64,000 nt of DNA, from contig CM032228.1 of NCBI GenBank assembly GCA_019009955.1, positions 252,097,501 through 252,161,500 on the forward strand. The letters are read 5' to 3'. Made by a program: the position numbers and the translations under genes. Below the pieces are notes generated by a model. That model had not been told where the DNA came from and did no database searches. It saw only the letters and a list, made by a program, of their open reading frames with translations. Below are positions 22,356 through 32,517 of the stretch, one piece after another. Numbering within the stretch: position 1 is the first letter of the stretch; every line of letters begins with the position of its first letter. Source of the stretch: Riptortus pedestris (lineage: Eukaryota; Arthropoda; Insecta; Hemiptera; Alydidae).

Positions 22356-22822
22356 AGTCCGTCACGCAGGGGCAGCGTAAACTAAGCAGATTTCCCACGT
22401 GACGTTTTACAATAGAGAAATTTCACGAGAGGCCGTGCCAGACAAGGAAAACGGCCGAACTAGCTTTTGGCGGGAAAGTAACTATCGTCCGTTGGGCGCC
22501 CATGATTTAATAAAATTGTAAATATCTTGGTTAATATTCAAGATAGAGAATAAATGTATATAACAATAATTATAGTAATTCTAATTTGCAATAAGATTGA
22601 TTCTGTACAATTTTTCGATCCGACGTATAGTAACGGAGATATTTCGAATTTTCGATATTCATCCCCTCTAAACCCCCCCCCTCCCACTGGTCCGATTCCA
22701 GCCATTAACGAACTTGATCTTTCTTTTTACATAAAACGACTAAATATCGAGTTTGGTAACGATCAAACAAAAATTGCGACCGCTAGAGCAGTAACAGACA
22801 AATATATAGATAGATAGATAGA

Positions 22823-22899
<77 letters not shown>

Positions 22900-23022
22900 T
22901 TTTGAACGGACCTTATTTTCGTCATCTACTAGGTATGATCGATGGAAATTTGAAGAAAAATTTCGATAATTCCGTCATTAGTACAACTCCATTGCAGATT
23001 TCCCTTAAGGGAAATCTGCTAA
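22356..23022 (-). mobile_element. HINE-like element, complete
   Basis: Starts AGTCCGTCACGCAGGGGCAG, has the CTAGCTTTTGGCGGG module, GCGACCGCTAGAGCAGTAAC, and a (GATA)n(TA)n core at 22801-22897, and ends CCCTTAAGGGAAATCTGCTA. Confidence 0.9.
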
Positions 23023-23095
23023 AATCATTCAAATCGGTCCAGCCGTTTAGGAGTTCAGTGACATACACACGTACAGTAGAATTGTATATATGAAG

Positions 23096-23340
23096 ATATA
23101 TATCTGTTACCGCTCTAGTGGTCGTAATTTTTGTTTGAACGTTACCAAACTCGATATATAAGCGTTTTATGTAAAAAGAAAAATCAAGTTCGTTTACTGC
23201 TGAAATCGGATTCAGTGGGAGGGGGGGGGAGAGAAGAGGAATTTAGGAAATTTAAAATATCTCCATTATGAGTCGGGTCGAAAAGTGATACAGAACCAAT
23301 CTTATTACAAATGTAATGTTCTATAAATGATGTTATGTAT
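23096..23340 (+). mobile_element. HINE-like element, part 2 of 3 (split)
   Basis: Resumes at CTGTTACCGCTCTAGTGGTC, directly after the core, and runs to GATGTTATGTAT, where another HINE-like copy (23341-24352) has inserted. Confidence 0.75.
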
Positions 23341-23497
23341 TAGAAGATTTCCCTTCAGAGAAATCAGCTATTGAGGCCGTACTCATGACGCAAGTTTCAT
23401 CATTTTTCTTCAAATGTCCATGGATCCTACCTAGTAGATGACGAAAATGAGGTCCGTTCAAAACTGTAGACATATTTATATCTCTCTATCTATCTAT

Positions 23498-23549
<52 letters not shown>

Positions 23550-24352
23550 TATATATATATATTTGTCTGTTACCGCTCTAGCGGTCGCAATTTTTGTTTT
23601 ATCGCTATCAAACTTCATATTTAAGCGTTTTATGTACAAAGAAAGATCAAGTTCGTTAACGGCTGAAATCTGACCAGTGGGAGGGGGGGTTTTAGAGGAG
23701 AGGATTTTCGAAAAAATCGAAATATCTCCGTTACTATACGTCGGATCGAAAAATTATACAGAATCAATCTTATTACAAATTAAATTTACTATAAATATTG
23801 TTATATATATTTATTCTCTATCTTGAATATTAACCGAGATATTTGCATTTTTCAGTTTTCACCAATCCGCCGCTTCTCATGTTACGTAAACAATACTCTG
23901 ATACATAATAAATCACATTATTGGAAGTTTAAATACCAAAAATTGTATTCAAGAGACCTTTATTATACGAGATACATGCAAATATGCACTGGTGACTCCC
24001 TCCCCATCTTAAAGTTTTGGACTACTAAAATTTTATTGATTGAGATAACAATTATTCTGGACTCATTATTAATTACAGTACTAGATATAGTAAATAGTTC
24101 TCAATAAAATTAATGTGTTATATTCTGATATATTTCAGTAATTGTTTTTTCTTTCCGGTGTGAGCCGGGACCCGTTTGTTTACATTTCTAACCTAACGCT
24201 TCCTGTCGGCAGGCTATTGAAATTGGATGAAACATTTCTTTTATCCGTTTGTATTTATTCACGGTGTTGTGTTAGCAGTATGTATATTTAACTATTACTA
24301 AACTTCCCGAGGGAAATCTGCTTAGTTTACGCAGCCCCTGAGTGACGGACTT
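23341..24352 (+). mobile_element. HINE-like element, complete long form
   Basis: The best long form in the window. It has the 5' palindrome (GATTTCCCTTCAGAGAAATC), a (TA)n core at 23500-23564, TTACCGCTCTAGCGGTCGCA, the long right module (about 23850-24300), GGGAAATCTGCTTAGTTTAC, the stem-loop and GACGGACTT. It is inserted into an older member of its own family. Confidence 0.92.
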
Positions 24353-24590
24353 TTTTTTTCACTATCTTGATTATTAACCGAGATATGTACTTGCATGTTT
24401 TAGTTTTTGGCGTTCAGTAAACCCCCCTCTCCTACTTATGTGATATTAACAATAAGCTCTTATAATAAGAAGCAAATTATTTGAAGCATAAATACCAAAT
24501 ATTGTTCTCATTGAACTTTTGCTTTTTGAGATAAATGGAAATGACACAAGTAGAAAATCTGCTTAGTTTACGCAGCCCCTGCACGATCAT
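24353..24590 (+). mobile_element. HINE-like element, part 3 of 3 (split)
   Basis: CACTATCTTGATTATTAACC continues the block broken at 23340. It ends AAATCTGCTTAGTTTACGCA then CCCCTGCACG, a 3' end missing its last bases. Confidence 0.75.
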
Positions 24591-24907
24591 CACCAAACGT
24601 TTTTAACGTTTTATGTTAAAATGGAGATCACGTTCGTTAATGGCTGAAATCGGACAAGTGAAGGGGGGGGGGTAAGAAGGTGGTTATTTTGTAAAATTGA
24701 AATATCTCCGTTATTATACGTCAGATCGAAAAAGTGTATAGGAACAATCTTATTGGAAATTTAATATTCTATAAAACTTGTTATATACATATTTTCTCTA
24801 TGATGGATATTAACCGAGATATTTGGGTTTCTTTCTTTTCATCCTTTAGTAAACCCCACTCCTACTCATTTCATATTAACGATAAGCTATTATATAGTGT
24901 AGCAAAA
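24591..24907 (+). mobile_element. HINE-like fragment, left of an insertion
   Basis: Family blocks from CACCAAACGTTTTTAACG through TGGATATTAACCGAGATATT. Its last 165 bp are repeated after the next element (25636-25801). Confidence 0.7.
24731..24895. repeat. direct repeat, copy 1 (165 bp)
   Basis: Nearly identical to 25636-25801, sharing the subfamily-specific CTCTATGATGGATATTAACC. The two copies bracket the HINE-like element 24908-25636. Confidence 0.85.
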
Positions 24908-25447
24908 AAGTCCGTCACGCAGGGGCTGCGTAAACCAAGCAAATTTCCCACGTGAAGTTTTACAATAGAGAAATCTGCCTAATAACAACTGTAGTAGTAA
25001 GAAACCTCTAAACCTAAAAAACATTATTTAGGGCGTAATAACCCAGTAGTTTCTAACAGTTAACCTAACCTCTAAACCTATTCACGAGGGACGATAGTTA
25101 TGGAAACGGCCGCCAGAGCTCTCGTCGGAAACTCCGAACATAGCCTATTGGTGACACGCAGAATACAAATGCTAATATCTCGGTTAACGTTCAAGATAGT
25201 GAATAAATGTATATAATAATATTTATAGTACATTGAATTTGAATAAGATTGGATCTATACAATGTTTCGATCCGACATATAGTAACGGAGATATTTCGAA
25301 TTTTCGAAAATCGTCCACTCTAAACCCCCCTCCCCCTTGCCCGATTTCAGCTGTTAACGAACTTAGTCTTTTTGCATAAAACGACTAAATATCGAGTTTG
25401 GTAACGATTAAACAATAATTGCGACCGCTAGAGCGGTAACAGACAAA

Positions 25448-25513
<66 letters not shown>

Positions 25514-25636
25514 TTTTGAACGGACCTCATTTTCGTCATCTCCTGGGTAGGATCGATGGACATTTGAAGAAAAATTTCTAAAATCTCGTCATGAGTACAA
25601 CCTCAATAGCTGATTTCCCTGAAGGGAAATCTGCTA
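24908..25636 (-). mobile_element. HINE-like element, complete, between direct repeats
   Basis: Starts AAGTCCGTCACGCAGG, has the CGGCCGCCAGAGCTCTCG module and a (TA)n core at 25450-25510, and ends CCCTGAAGGGAAATCTGCTA. Confidence 0.9.
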
Positions 25637-25801
25637 AAAGTGTATAAGAACAATCTCATTGGAAATTTAATATTCTATAAAACTTGTTATATACATATTT
25701 TCTCTATGATGGATATTAACCGAGATATTTGGGTTCCTTTATTTTCATCCTTGGGCAAACCCCACTCCTACTCACTTCATATTAACGATAAGCTATTATA
25801 T
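25636..25801. repeat. direct repeat, copy 2
   Basis: Second copy of 24731-24895, starting AAAAGTGTATAAGAACAATC. Confidence 0.85.
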
Positions 25802-26144
25802 CGCTTAAAAAAATCTAATCATAAACACTAAATATTGTTTTCAAGAGGCCTTTTTTATGGGTGACGCATGGAAATTGGTTGCGTTTATTTGATCTGTTCC
25901 ATACTCGATATTTCACTATTTTTGTAAACACTAAAAATCATACTATTGTCATACCTCTCGGTGGAGACCGTCGTCACTGGCTGATGGTTGAGTACCGCTG
26001 GCATTGTGCTATAGATGCGATGGCATCATCTTCAAGCCTGTTGATATTTATGATTGTCTAAATTGAACATGGAATAAGGAGGATTAGGGGGGAGGGAATT
26101 CGAAAATTCAAAATATATCTGTAATTATGAGTGAGATCATAAAA
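25802..26144 (+). mobile_element. HINE-like fragment with unrelated insert
   Basis: AATATTGTTTTCAAGAGGCC and later AAAATTCAAAATATATCTGT are family blocks. About 25930-26060 between them does not match the family and shows no gene. Confidence 0.5.
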
Positions 26145-26523
26145 AGTCTGTCACGCAGGGGCTGCGTAAACTAAGCAGATTTCCCACGTTTAATAACAGA
26201 TAAATCTACATACTGGTAACGCAACACCGTGAATATTTGGGTGAATAAATACAAACGTTAATAAGGAACCGACCGACGGGAAGCATCTGAAACATACACA
26301 AACATGTCTGCCTACCTCACACTGGAAAGAAAAACAATTACATACTGAAATATATCAAAATATAAGGTATTAATTTTAATGAAAACTATGTACTATATCT
26401 AGTACTGTAATTTATCATGAAACAGAATAATTTTTATCTCAATCAATCAAATTTTAGTAGTCTAAGACCGGGGAAGGGGGTTAACCAGAACATATTTGCA
26501 TCTATCTCGTATAATATTTTATT
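26145..26523 (-). mobile_element. HINE-like long form, left of a LINE insertion
   Basis: Starts AGTCTGTCACGCAGG and carries the long module up to TTTGCATCTATCTCGTATAA, where the LINE begins. It resumes at 27672. Confidence 0.82.
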
Positions 26524-27671
26524 TTATTTATTTATAGAGGAGCAGCCGCATCTTGGCGATTTGGCTCAAAGTTTCACAATGTAAAATGAAAACAAAATTA
26601 TAGAAATATAACAAAAACTGAAAAGAACAAATAATCATTAAATACTAGTAATAAAGACAATTAATAAACATTAGACTAGTAATAAAGACAACATTTTAAA
26701 ATTGTTTTAATAAAAAAATTATGTTATTCCTATATACTAGTACATTTATATTATTATATTTATTTAGTTTTGTGGCCCACAGCGAAGGTGGTTGGCATTA
26801 TTAGGATGATATATTTACTCCTTCATGTGCTTACCTTTTTTGTACTTTTATATTATGGAAAATATTTCTTTAATATCTGATTCTTTCTGATATCCATGCT
26901 TTGTCTAAAGAACATAATAAAAGTTAACCCTTTTAAATCTTTTTAGACCTATTTTATTTTGTATTACATGTTTTTGTAAATGTTGATATGTTTTAGATAT
27001 GTTAGTATTTGTGGAATATATTGGCTGCTGTCAGTTAATAGTTGTGTCATATCGTGGGGTATGCAGTCTGTCAGTATGTGTTTTATCGTTAGGTGTTTGT
27101 TGCAGTATTTGCATATAGGGTTATCAGTCCTTGTCATTAAGTGTCTATGTGTGGCCGATCCTGAGTCTGGCAAGAACTACTTCCTCCCGTCTAGTACTCC
27201 TATGGCTCGATGGCCACTCCTTAATAGTACTTTTGAATCTCCGGAGGTGGTTCTTTACTTCCATCCATTCCGATTGCCATTTGTTTAGGATTTGGCGGAG
27301 TATATGTCTCACTCTGTCTTCGTATAATAAGTTTTTTTGTGTGTATTGAGTTTGTTGAGTAATTAGTTTAGCCTGGTAGTCTGCTGTCCTACTAAGTTCA
27401 AGGGCCACGTGTCCTGCCAGCCAATATATGGGTAATCGTATTTTGGTATGTTTGTTGTTTATGAATTTCTTCTGTTATGTTCAGTGCTATTGGGTGAGTG
27501 ATGTAAATGTTTCGGAGGTTTAATAATGAGCTTAGTGAGTCTGAACAAATTAGTATGTGTTTGGGCTGTGATGATGTTGGTGTCATGTTTTTAAGTGCCA
27601 ACCAAAGTGCGTGGAGTTCAGCTCCAAGTATGCTATAGGGCCATGGCAACTTTTCTGAAAAAAACTTCTCT
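26524..27671 (-). mobile_element. LINE, 5'-truncated: RNase H and C-terminal end
   Basis: On the minus strand three overlapping frames read in order. YSILGAELHALWLAL...HILICSDSLSSLLNLRN is an RNase H domain with the E and D of the active site. ...RTRGP is followed by SRTADYQAKLITQQ...NKWQSEWMEVK and LARLRIGHT, then RTDNPICKYCNKHLTIKHIL ending in TDC, the C-terminal zinc-knuckle-like end. RNase H places it in the I/R1/Jockey-like group. The T-rich left edge (ATTTTATTTTATTTATTTAT) is the poly(A) side. The frames are broken by shifts. It is inserted into a HINE-like long form. Confidence 0.82.
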
Positions 27672-27880
27672 TTCTGAATAAAGGTCTCTTGAATACAATA
27701 TTTGGTATTTATTCTTCGAATGATGTGTTTTTTTTATTTATTTATAAAAAATAACAGTTATTTTAAATAACAGAGTTTTGTTTATGTAACATAATTAATT
27801 GATAAATATTGAAATGTCCAAAATGGATTTATTTATTATAAAACAATATTTATTTATATAGCTATTTATTTACTTCTCTT
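27672..27880 (-). mobile_element. HINE-like long form, right of the LINE
   Basis: AATAAAGGTCTCTTGAATAC and AATATTTGGTATTTATTC continue the block broken at 26523. It fades out before the exon at 27888. Confidence 0.7.
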
Positions 27881-27887
27881 GTTGCAG

Positions 27888-27973
27888 GTTACCAACCCCC
27901 TACCAGAGCTCCATGGGACCTGGTATCCACTCCAGCATACCCACACCTATGTCTTTCAGGCACAACCAAACAG
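27888..27973 (+). CDS. sick: sickie/neuron navigator, exon a
   Basis: An 86-bp exon between TACTTCTCTTGTTGCAG and GTATAT. With phase 1 entry and phase 1 exit it encodes LPTPYQSSMGPGIHSSIPTP then MSFRHNQT. This frame is chosen because it joins in phase to the next exon (split codon G/TA) and carries an S-S-I-P motif in a Ser/Pro context. SxIP motifs bind EB1 at microtubule plus ends, and NAV proteins are known plus-end trackers; that this motif binds is inference. It is the most 5' exon I can see, so upstream coding exons should lie beyond the window. A (TATC)n(TA)n array starts about 10 bp after the donor. Confidence 0.72.
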
Positions 27974-27979
27974 GTATAT

Positions 27980-27983
27980 ATCT

Positions 27984-28027
<44 letters not shown>

Positions 28028-28032
28028 CTCTA

Positions 28033-28088
<56 letters not shown>

Positions 28089-28095
28089 TACATAT
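27980..28095. repeat. microsatellite (TATC)n(TA)n
   Basis: About 12 tetranucleotide units followed by roughly 20 TA units, just inside the intron. Confidence 0.92.
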
Positions 28096-28156
28096 ATAAG
28101 TAGCTAAAGTACCCGGCGATGCCCAGAAAATCATTGTTGACTTAATGATGATGGTA
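28096..28156 (-). mobile_element. Helitron 3'-end fragment
   Basis: AGTAGCTAAAGTACCCGGCG and AATCATTGTTGACTTAATGA match the inverted Helitron 3' end. It is cut by the HINE-like element at 28157. Confidence 0.7.
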
Positions 28157-28901
28157 TTAGCAGATTTCCCTTAAGGGAAATCAGCTATTGAGGTTGTACT
28201 CATGACGCGATTTTCGAAATATTTCTTCAAATGTCCATCGATCCAACCCAGGAAATGACGAAAATGAGGTCCGTTCAAAATTATATAAATGTGTGTGTGT
28301 ATATATATATTTAAATATATATATATATATATATACATATATATTTGTGTGTTAACGCTCTAGCGGTCGCAATGTTTGTTTGATCTTTACCAAACTCGGA
28401 ATTTAATCGTTTTATGTAAAAAGGAAGATCAAGTTCGTTAATGGCTGAAATCGGACCAGTGGGAGGGGGGGGGTTTAGAGGGGGATTTTTGAAAATTCAA
28501 AATATCTCCGTTATTATGCGTCGGATCGAAAAATTGTATAGAATAAATCTTATTGCAAATTAAATTTACTATAAATATTGTACTATACATTTATTCTGTA
28601 TCTTGAATATTAACCGAGATATTTGCATTTGTATTCTGCGTGTGGTCACCAGTAGGCTATGTTCGGACTTTCCGCCGAGAGCTCTGGCGGCCGTTTCCAT
28701 AACTATTCGTCCCTCGTGAATAGGTTTAGAGGTTAGGTTAACTGTTTTTTGGGGCTAAAAACTACTGGGTTATTACGTCCTAAATAATGTTTTAGGTTTA
28801 GAGGTTTCTTACTACTACAGTTGTTATTAGGGAGATTTCTTTATTGTAAAACTTCACGTGGGAAATCTGCTTAGTTTACGCAGCCCCTGCGTGACGGACT
28901 T
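28157..28901 (+). mobile_element. HINE-like element, complete, reference short copy
   Basis: It runs in order. TTAGCA plus the perfect palindrome GATTTCCCTTAAGGGAAATC; TGAGGTTGTACTCATGACGC; AATGACGAAAATGAGGTCCG; a (TG)n(TA)n core (28290-28345); AACGCTCTAGCGGTCGCAAT; G-rich run; TATCTCCGTTATTATGCGTC; ATTAACCGAGATATTTGCAT; short module with GAGCTCTGGCGGCCGTTTCC; subterminal repeat GGGAAATCTGCTTAG; stem-loop ACGCAGCCCCTGCGT; end GACGGACTT. It has no ORF, no target duplication and T-rich flanks. Confidence 0.93.
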
Positions 28902-29237
28902 TTGTTTATACCAAGGCTTCAATGTGTACAATTACACCTCCCGTCTGAGCGTATTGTTTTTCCGCAAGGGCCAGTAACTGTAGGGGACTTATAGAATAGA
29001 AATTTTAGTTTAAAATAATAAATGAAAATAAGTTTCTAATCAATGCCTCTCCAATTAAAGAAAACAATTCAAATTAGTACCGCAGTAAATATTTAGTTAC
29101 TATAGGAAGTAAAATATGGAACTTATCGATTATTGGGAGGCTTTGCATTAAAAGACGATTGTTAAATCATATTGAAAGAAAAAAAAACAAACACTTTTTT
29201 ACTTAAAATAACACTTCTAGAATTTATTTGTATAACA
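28902..29237. other. no gene recognised (intron)
   Basis: AT-rich intronic sequence with no repeat match seen. Confidence 0.45.
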
Positions 29238-29905
29238 AAAGTCCATCAGGCAGGGGCTGCGTAAACTAAACAGATTTCCCAAGTGAAATTTTACAATAGA
29301 GAAATCTGCATACTGCTAACAAGTAACACCACCGTGAGTAAATACAAACGGTAATGATAAATCTTTCAGTTAATTTTAACAAGCTCCCAACTAAAACGGC
29401 TTCTGAATTGTAAACATATAGGTCTGCCAACCAATCAGAGCTGGAACATATAGATAGACATGTTCTTCGCCTGAAAGAAAAACAATTACTGATATACATC
29501 TGAATATAACACTTTAACTTTATTGCAAACTATTTACTATATCTAGTACTGCAATCAGAATAATTAAAGAAGAGGGGGGGTGCGGATGAACAGGGCGTAT
29601 TTGCATATATCTCACAAAGTAAAAGGTTATAGGAGTCTAAACCAATTTCAAGAGAGCCGAACAGTTACGGAAACGGCCGAACTAAACCAGAATCTTACGA
29701 GACGCGACAATAGCCGATCTCATCTCGCCTGTTATCCACACACAATAAAAATACAAACATCTCGGTTAATATTCATGATAGAGAATAAATGTATATCAAT
29801 ATTTATAGCACATTTAAATTGCAATAAGATTGGTTCTATACGCTTTTTTGATCCGACGTATAATAAAGAAGATACGTAGAATTTTCGAAAATTCCCCTCT
29901 CAACC
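29238..29905 (-). mobile_element. HINE-like long form with composite right arm, truncated
   Basis: Starts AAGTCCATCAGGCAGG, carries the long module (GAAAGAAAAACAATTACTGA; TACTATATCTAGTACTGCAA) and then the GAGCCGAACAGTTACGG / TTATCCACACACAATAAAAA block usual for short forms. It stops before the core. Confidence 0.8.
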
Positions 29906-30234
29906 AATTAATTAAATAAAATTAACACCTTATTAAAATTACCTTGCCCCTCCCTGCTTAAGTAAATTCAAAACTAATTGGTACAACCTTGTCACCAATT
30001 TTACTTTAAATTCACTGAATTGGCCATTAAAGTAATGTCTTTCAGTCTCCAGTTGAAAATGGCCAGTGAGGAGGTCTTCCATTTGCTATCATTTTTAATA
30101 GCATCAATATTGTAGTGTAAATAATTTATTTATTACCTCAAATAACATACCTCGAAAAAAAATCCTCAAATGAATTACCTCGAAAAAATTTTCAGTTTTC
30201 AGATTCAAGGGAATTATCCTTTCCATTTTGGTAT
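29906..30234. other. no gene recognised (intron)
   Basis: AT-rich. No ORF or repeat match supported. Confidence 0.45.
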
Positions 30235-30630
30235 TTGTAGGAGTGGGGGTTTATAGTGGGGCGAAAACTTAAAAAAAAAAAATGTAAATATCACGATTAA
30301 AAATCAAGATAGTGAAAAACCTACATAATAACATTTATAGACAAGTTCACAGTAAGATTGGTTCTACAATTTATTTTTTTACCAATCTTATAGTAGCAGA
30401 GATATGTCGAATTTCCTAAATTCTCCTCTTCTAAATCCCCCTCCCACTTGTCCGATTTCAGCCATTAATGAACTCGATCTTTCTTTTTACATAAAACGAT
30501 TAAATTCCGAGTTTGGAAGGACCTCATTTTCGTCATCTCCTGGGTAGGTTCGATGGGCATTTGAAGATATTAACATCGCGTCATGGCTACAACCTCAATA
30601 GCTGATTTTCCTTAAGGGGAATCTGCTAAA
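30235..30630 (-). mobile_element. HINE-like element without a core
   Basis: TCCGATTTCAGCCATTAATG and CCGAGTTTGG join directly to AAGGACCTCATTTTCGTCAT, so the microsatellite and its adjacent hairpin are deleted. The 5' end is CCTTAAGGGGAATCTGCTAA. Confidence 0.8.
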
Positions 30631-30664
30631 ATTGAATATTTACTGTTAAAATGTATAAAATAGA

Positions 30665-30797
30665 ATAAATAGTAAAAGCCCTCATTTTCATCATCTACTA
30701 GGTAAGATCAATGGAGATTTGTGAAAAATTTTCCAAAATTGCGCCATGAGGACAACCTCACTAGATATTCACCCCCTTAAGGGAAATCTGCTAAAAG
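30665..30797 (-). mobile_element. HINE-like 5'-end fragment
   Basis: CCCTCATTTTCATCATCTAC through CCCTTAAGGGAAATCTGCTA. Confidence 0.8.
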
Positions 30798-31190
30798 ATG
30801 AGGGATCCGGCGGGGTTCGGCTTGACAACCGGAGAGCGCATGCTTTGAAAATTAGGCGGGAGTTAGTGTTAGTTGATAAGAGATAAGGAGAGAGCGCAGC
30901 ACCGTCCAGCACCTCGTGGGATTGTTTATTTGGGAGGGCTGACTGTTATTGTTTGACTGTCTCTCTCCTACTCTCAGTCAATTCTACCAGTGGACGCTAC
31001 TCTATCTATCTACATCTCTCTGTCATGGTGAGTCGTTATCTTGCCACGGCCTTGGCTCCAGCCGGCAGCAAACAGCACACTTTACACCCCCGCCATATCA
31101 TAATTAAAAAGACCAGTAACAGGTTTTTTACACCTACTACTTTTCTGTTTGGCATTTAAATCTCCCACACACACACACAACATCAAATCA
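30798..31190 (+). other. repeat-free, more GC-rich intronic block
   Basis: Contains no match to the repeat families here. It includes CTCTCAGTCAATTC (TCAGT, an arthropod initiator-like string) and a consensus splice donor in GTCATG/GTGAGTC at about 31024-31030. This could be an alternative first exon of sickie, but an ATG used right at that donor would not be in frame with the exon at 31513. Function is unproven. Confidence 0.25.
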
Positions 31191-31512
31191 AATGTTTTTA
31201 GACTCCATTCATAGTCGTTTCATCACTTCTTTCCAGACTGATTCCCTTTGCTCTTTAATCACTCTTATCAAACTCTTGCTGTTATCAGCTGAGGTATGTT
31301 TATTTTCAGGAAATTTCATGTCATCTTCTTATCTGCATTATTTACACAAGGAAGATTTATTTCCCGCTTGTATTCTACACTCATTTACTACTTGTTTTAC
31401 CTTACATAAAGACAACTCTTTCTTCTGTGTCTCCATTTGAATTCTTTAACTCTAGCTGAGCACATAAAGTATTCCTGATTGTTTAATAGAAGGTTTTTAT
31501 TTTGCATTTCAG

Positions 31513-31636
31513 TATCGAGTCCCCTCAAGTGCCCGTCTACAAGTAGTTCCCGATCGACTAGCCCTTCACATTCGTTTATACCCACCCCTAGGAGTTCTGC
31601 AAGGACCTCTCTTAATGAGAAACAAATTTCACAAAG
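31513..31636 (+). CDS. sick: sickie/neuron navigator, exon b
   Basis: A 124-bp exon between TTATTTTGCATTTCAG and GTAAAT. It encodes SSPLKCPSTSSSRSTSPSHS then FIPTPRSSARTSLNEKQISQ, with phase 1 entry and phase 2 exit. The Ser/Pro/Arg-rich composition and a second SxIP motif (S-F-I-P-T-P) fit the disordered central region of navigator proteins. The split codons at both ends match the neighbouring exons. No catalytic domain is expected here. Confidence 0.78.
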
Positions 31637-32195
31637 GTAAATATTAATTCAATACAGTATACATTTTTTTAGTATTAGTTATCATTCGGGTTTGAATCTG
31701 TTTTCTGTAAATCTTTTTACCGACCAATTGAAAGGTTTACTCCATTGTGTATTGAGGAATTTTCTTACTATCCTAAGAGTATCTAATGATAGAGACTTTT
31801 GTGAATGAAATATCATCTCTTCAGGTAAATTTAAATATTTGATGCCTTTGACAGTGTTTTTAGCCGTGAGTCCATTTGTCAATATTACAATGACAGTAAA
31901 TCTGACTGATTCCAACTTGAAGAGATTTTTCAAATGTGCAGCGAAGGCTTAGTATTTTCTAAATTTCTTTTCATTTTGAATATTCCCATCATCTTGTACC
32001 AAAATATTAATGACATGAGAATGTTTCATCTCTTCATCCCAAAAAAATTTAATATTTGTTTACATTACACAAAACTAATAGGATAAAGAATATTAGTTTA
32101 TTTTTTGTCATTTATAATTGTATTTAGTTCAAGAATTTGAAGATTACTAAATTTTTCAAACAGTTATATCGCTGAGTTGCATATAATACTTCTTG
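31637..32195. other. no gene recognised (intron)
   Basis: A minus-strand ORF of 83 aa (31682-31933) has non-repetitive composition (KLESVRFTVIVILTNGLTAK...) but no recognised family and no splice support. It could be a fragment of an unidentified mobile element. Confidence 0.35.
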
Positions 32196-32199
32196 GCCT

Positions 32200-32201
32200 A
32201 C

Positions 32202-32257
<56 letters not shown>

Positions 32258-32290
32258 ATTTGGAACGGACCTCAATTTTTTTAGAATTTA
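32200..32290 (-). repeat. (TA)n with HINE-like flank
   Basis: (TA)n at 32203-32255, then TTTGGAACGGACCTCAATTT, the sequence that flanks HINE-like cores. Probably a core-only relic. Confidence 0.7.
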
Positions 32291-32517
32291 GTTATGAATA
32301 TGTCTTGCTTTTTTAGTCAACTTCTCAACAAAAAAAATCTTTTATTTTTATTTGAAACACATCTTTTGTTGTTTACCTTTATCAACACTTCATATAAGTT
32401 AGACCAGTTGAATCTTAAATTTCATTTATTATAACCAATATTGTGCTATTTGTTCCATCACATTGAGTTAAATTACATTAAATTCAAAAATGTAAAACCT
32501 TTATAAAATGTTTGAAA

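Larger units (their letters stand above)
20377..23095 (-). mobile_element. Helitron carrying two HINE-like elements and a solo LTR
   Basis: CTAG at 20377-20380 begins the inverted 3' end. Helitron body blocks (AACAACTTTTGTTAAGTGCA; TCAGGCCTCCC; GCCGAAAAAGCAATAGG) continue between the insertions at 20479-21206, 21574-22242 and 22356-23022. The 5' side ends with AAATCGGTCCAGCCGTTTAG and TATATATGAAG at about 23095. The part after 22243 is more diverged. Confidence 0.72.

Noticed and set aside
31024..31030. ATG at a splice donor as the sickie translation start
   Set aside because: The exon at 31513 needs phase 1 input. An ATG ending at the donor gives phase 0, so it would not be in frame.
31682..31933. 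83-aa minus ORF as a nested gene
   Set aside because: Composition looks coding-like, but no family, start context or splice support could be recognised; left as unassigned.
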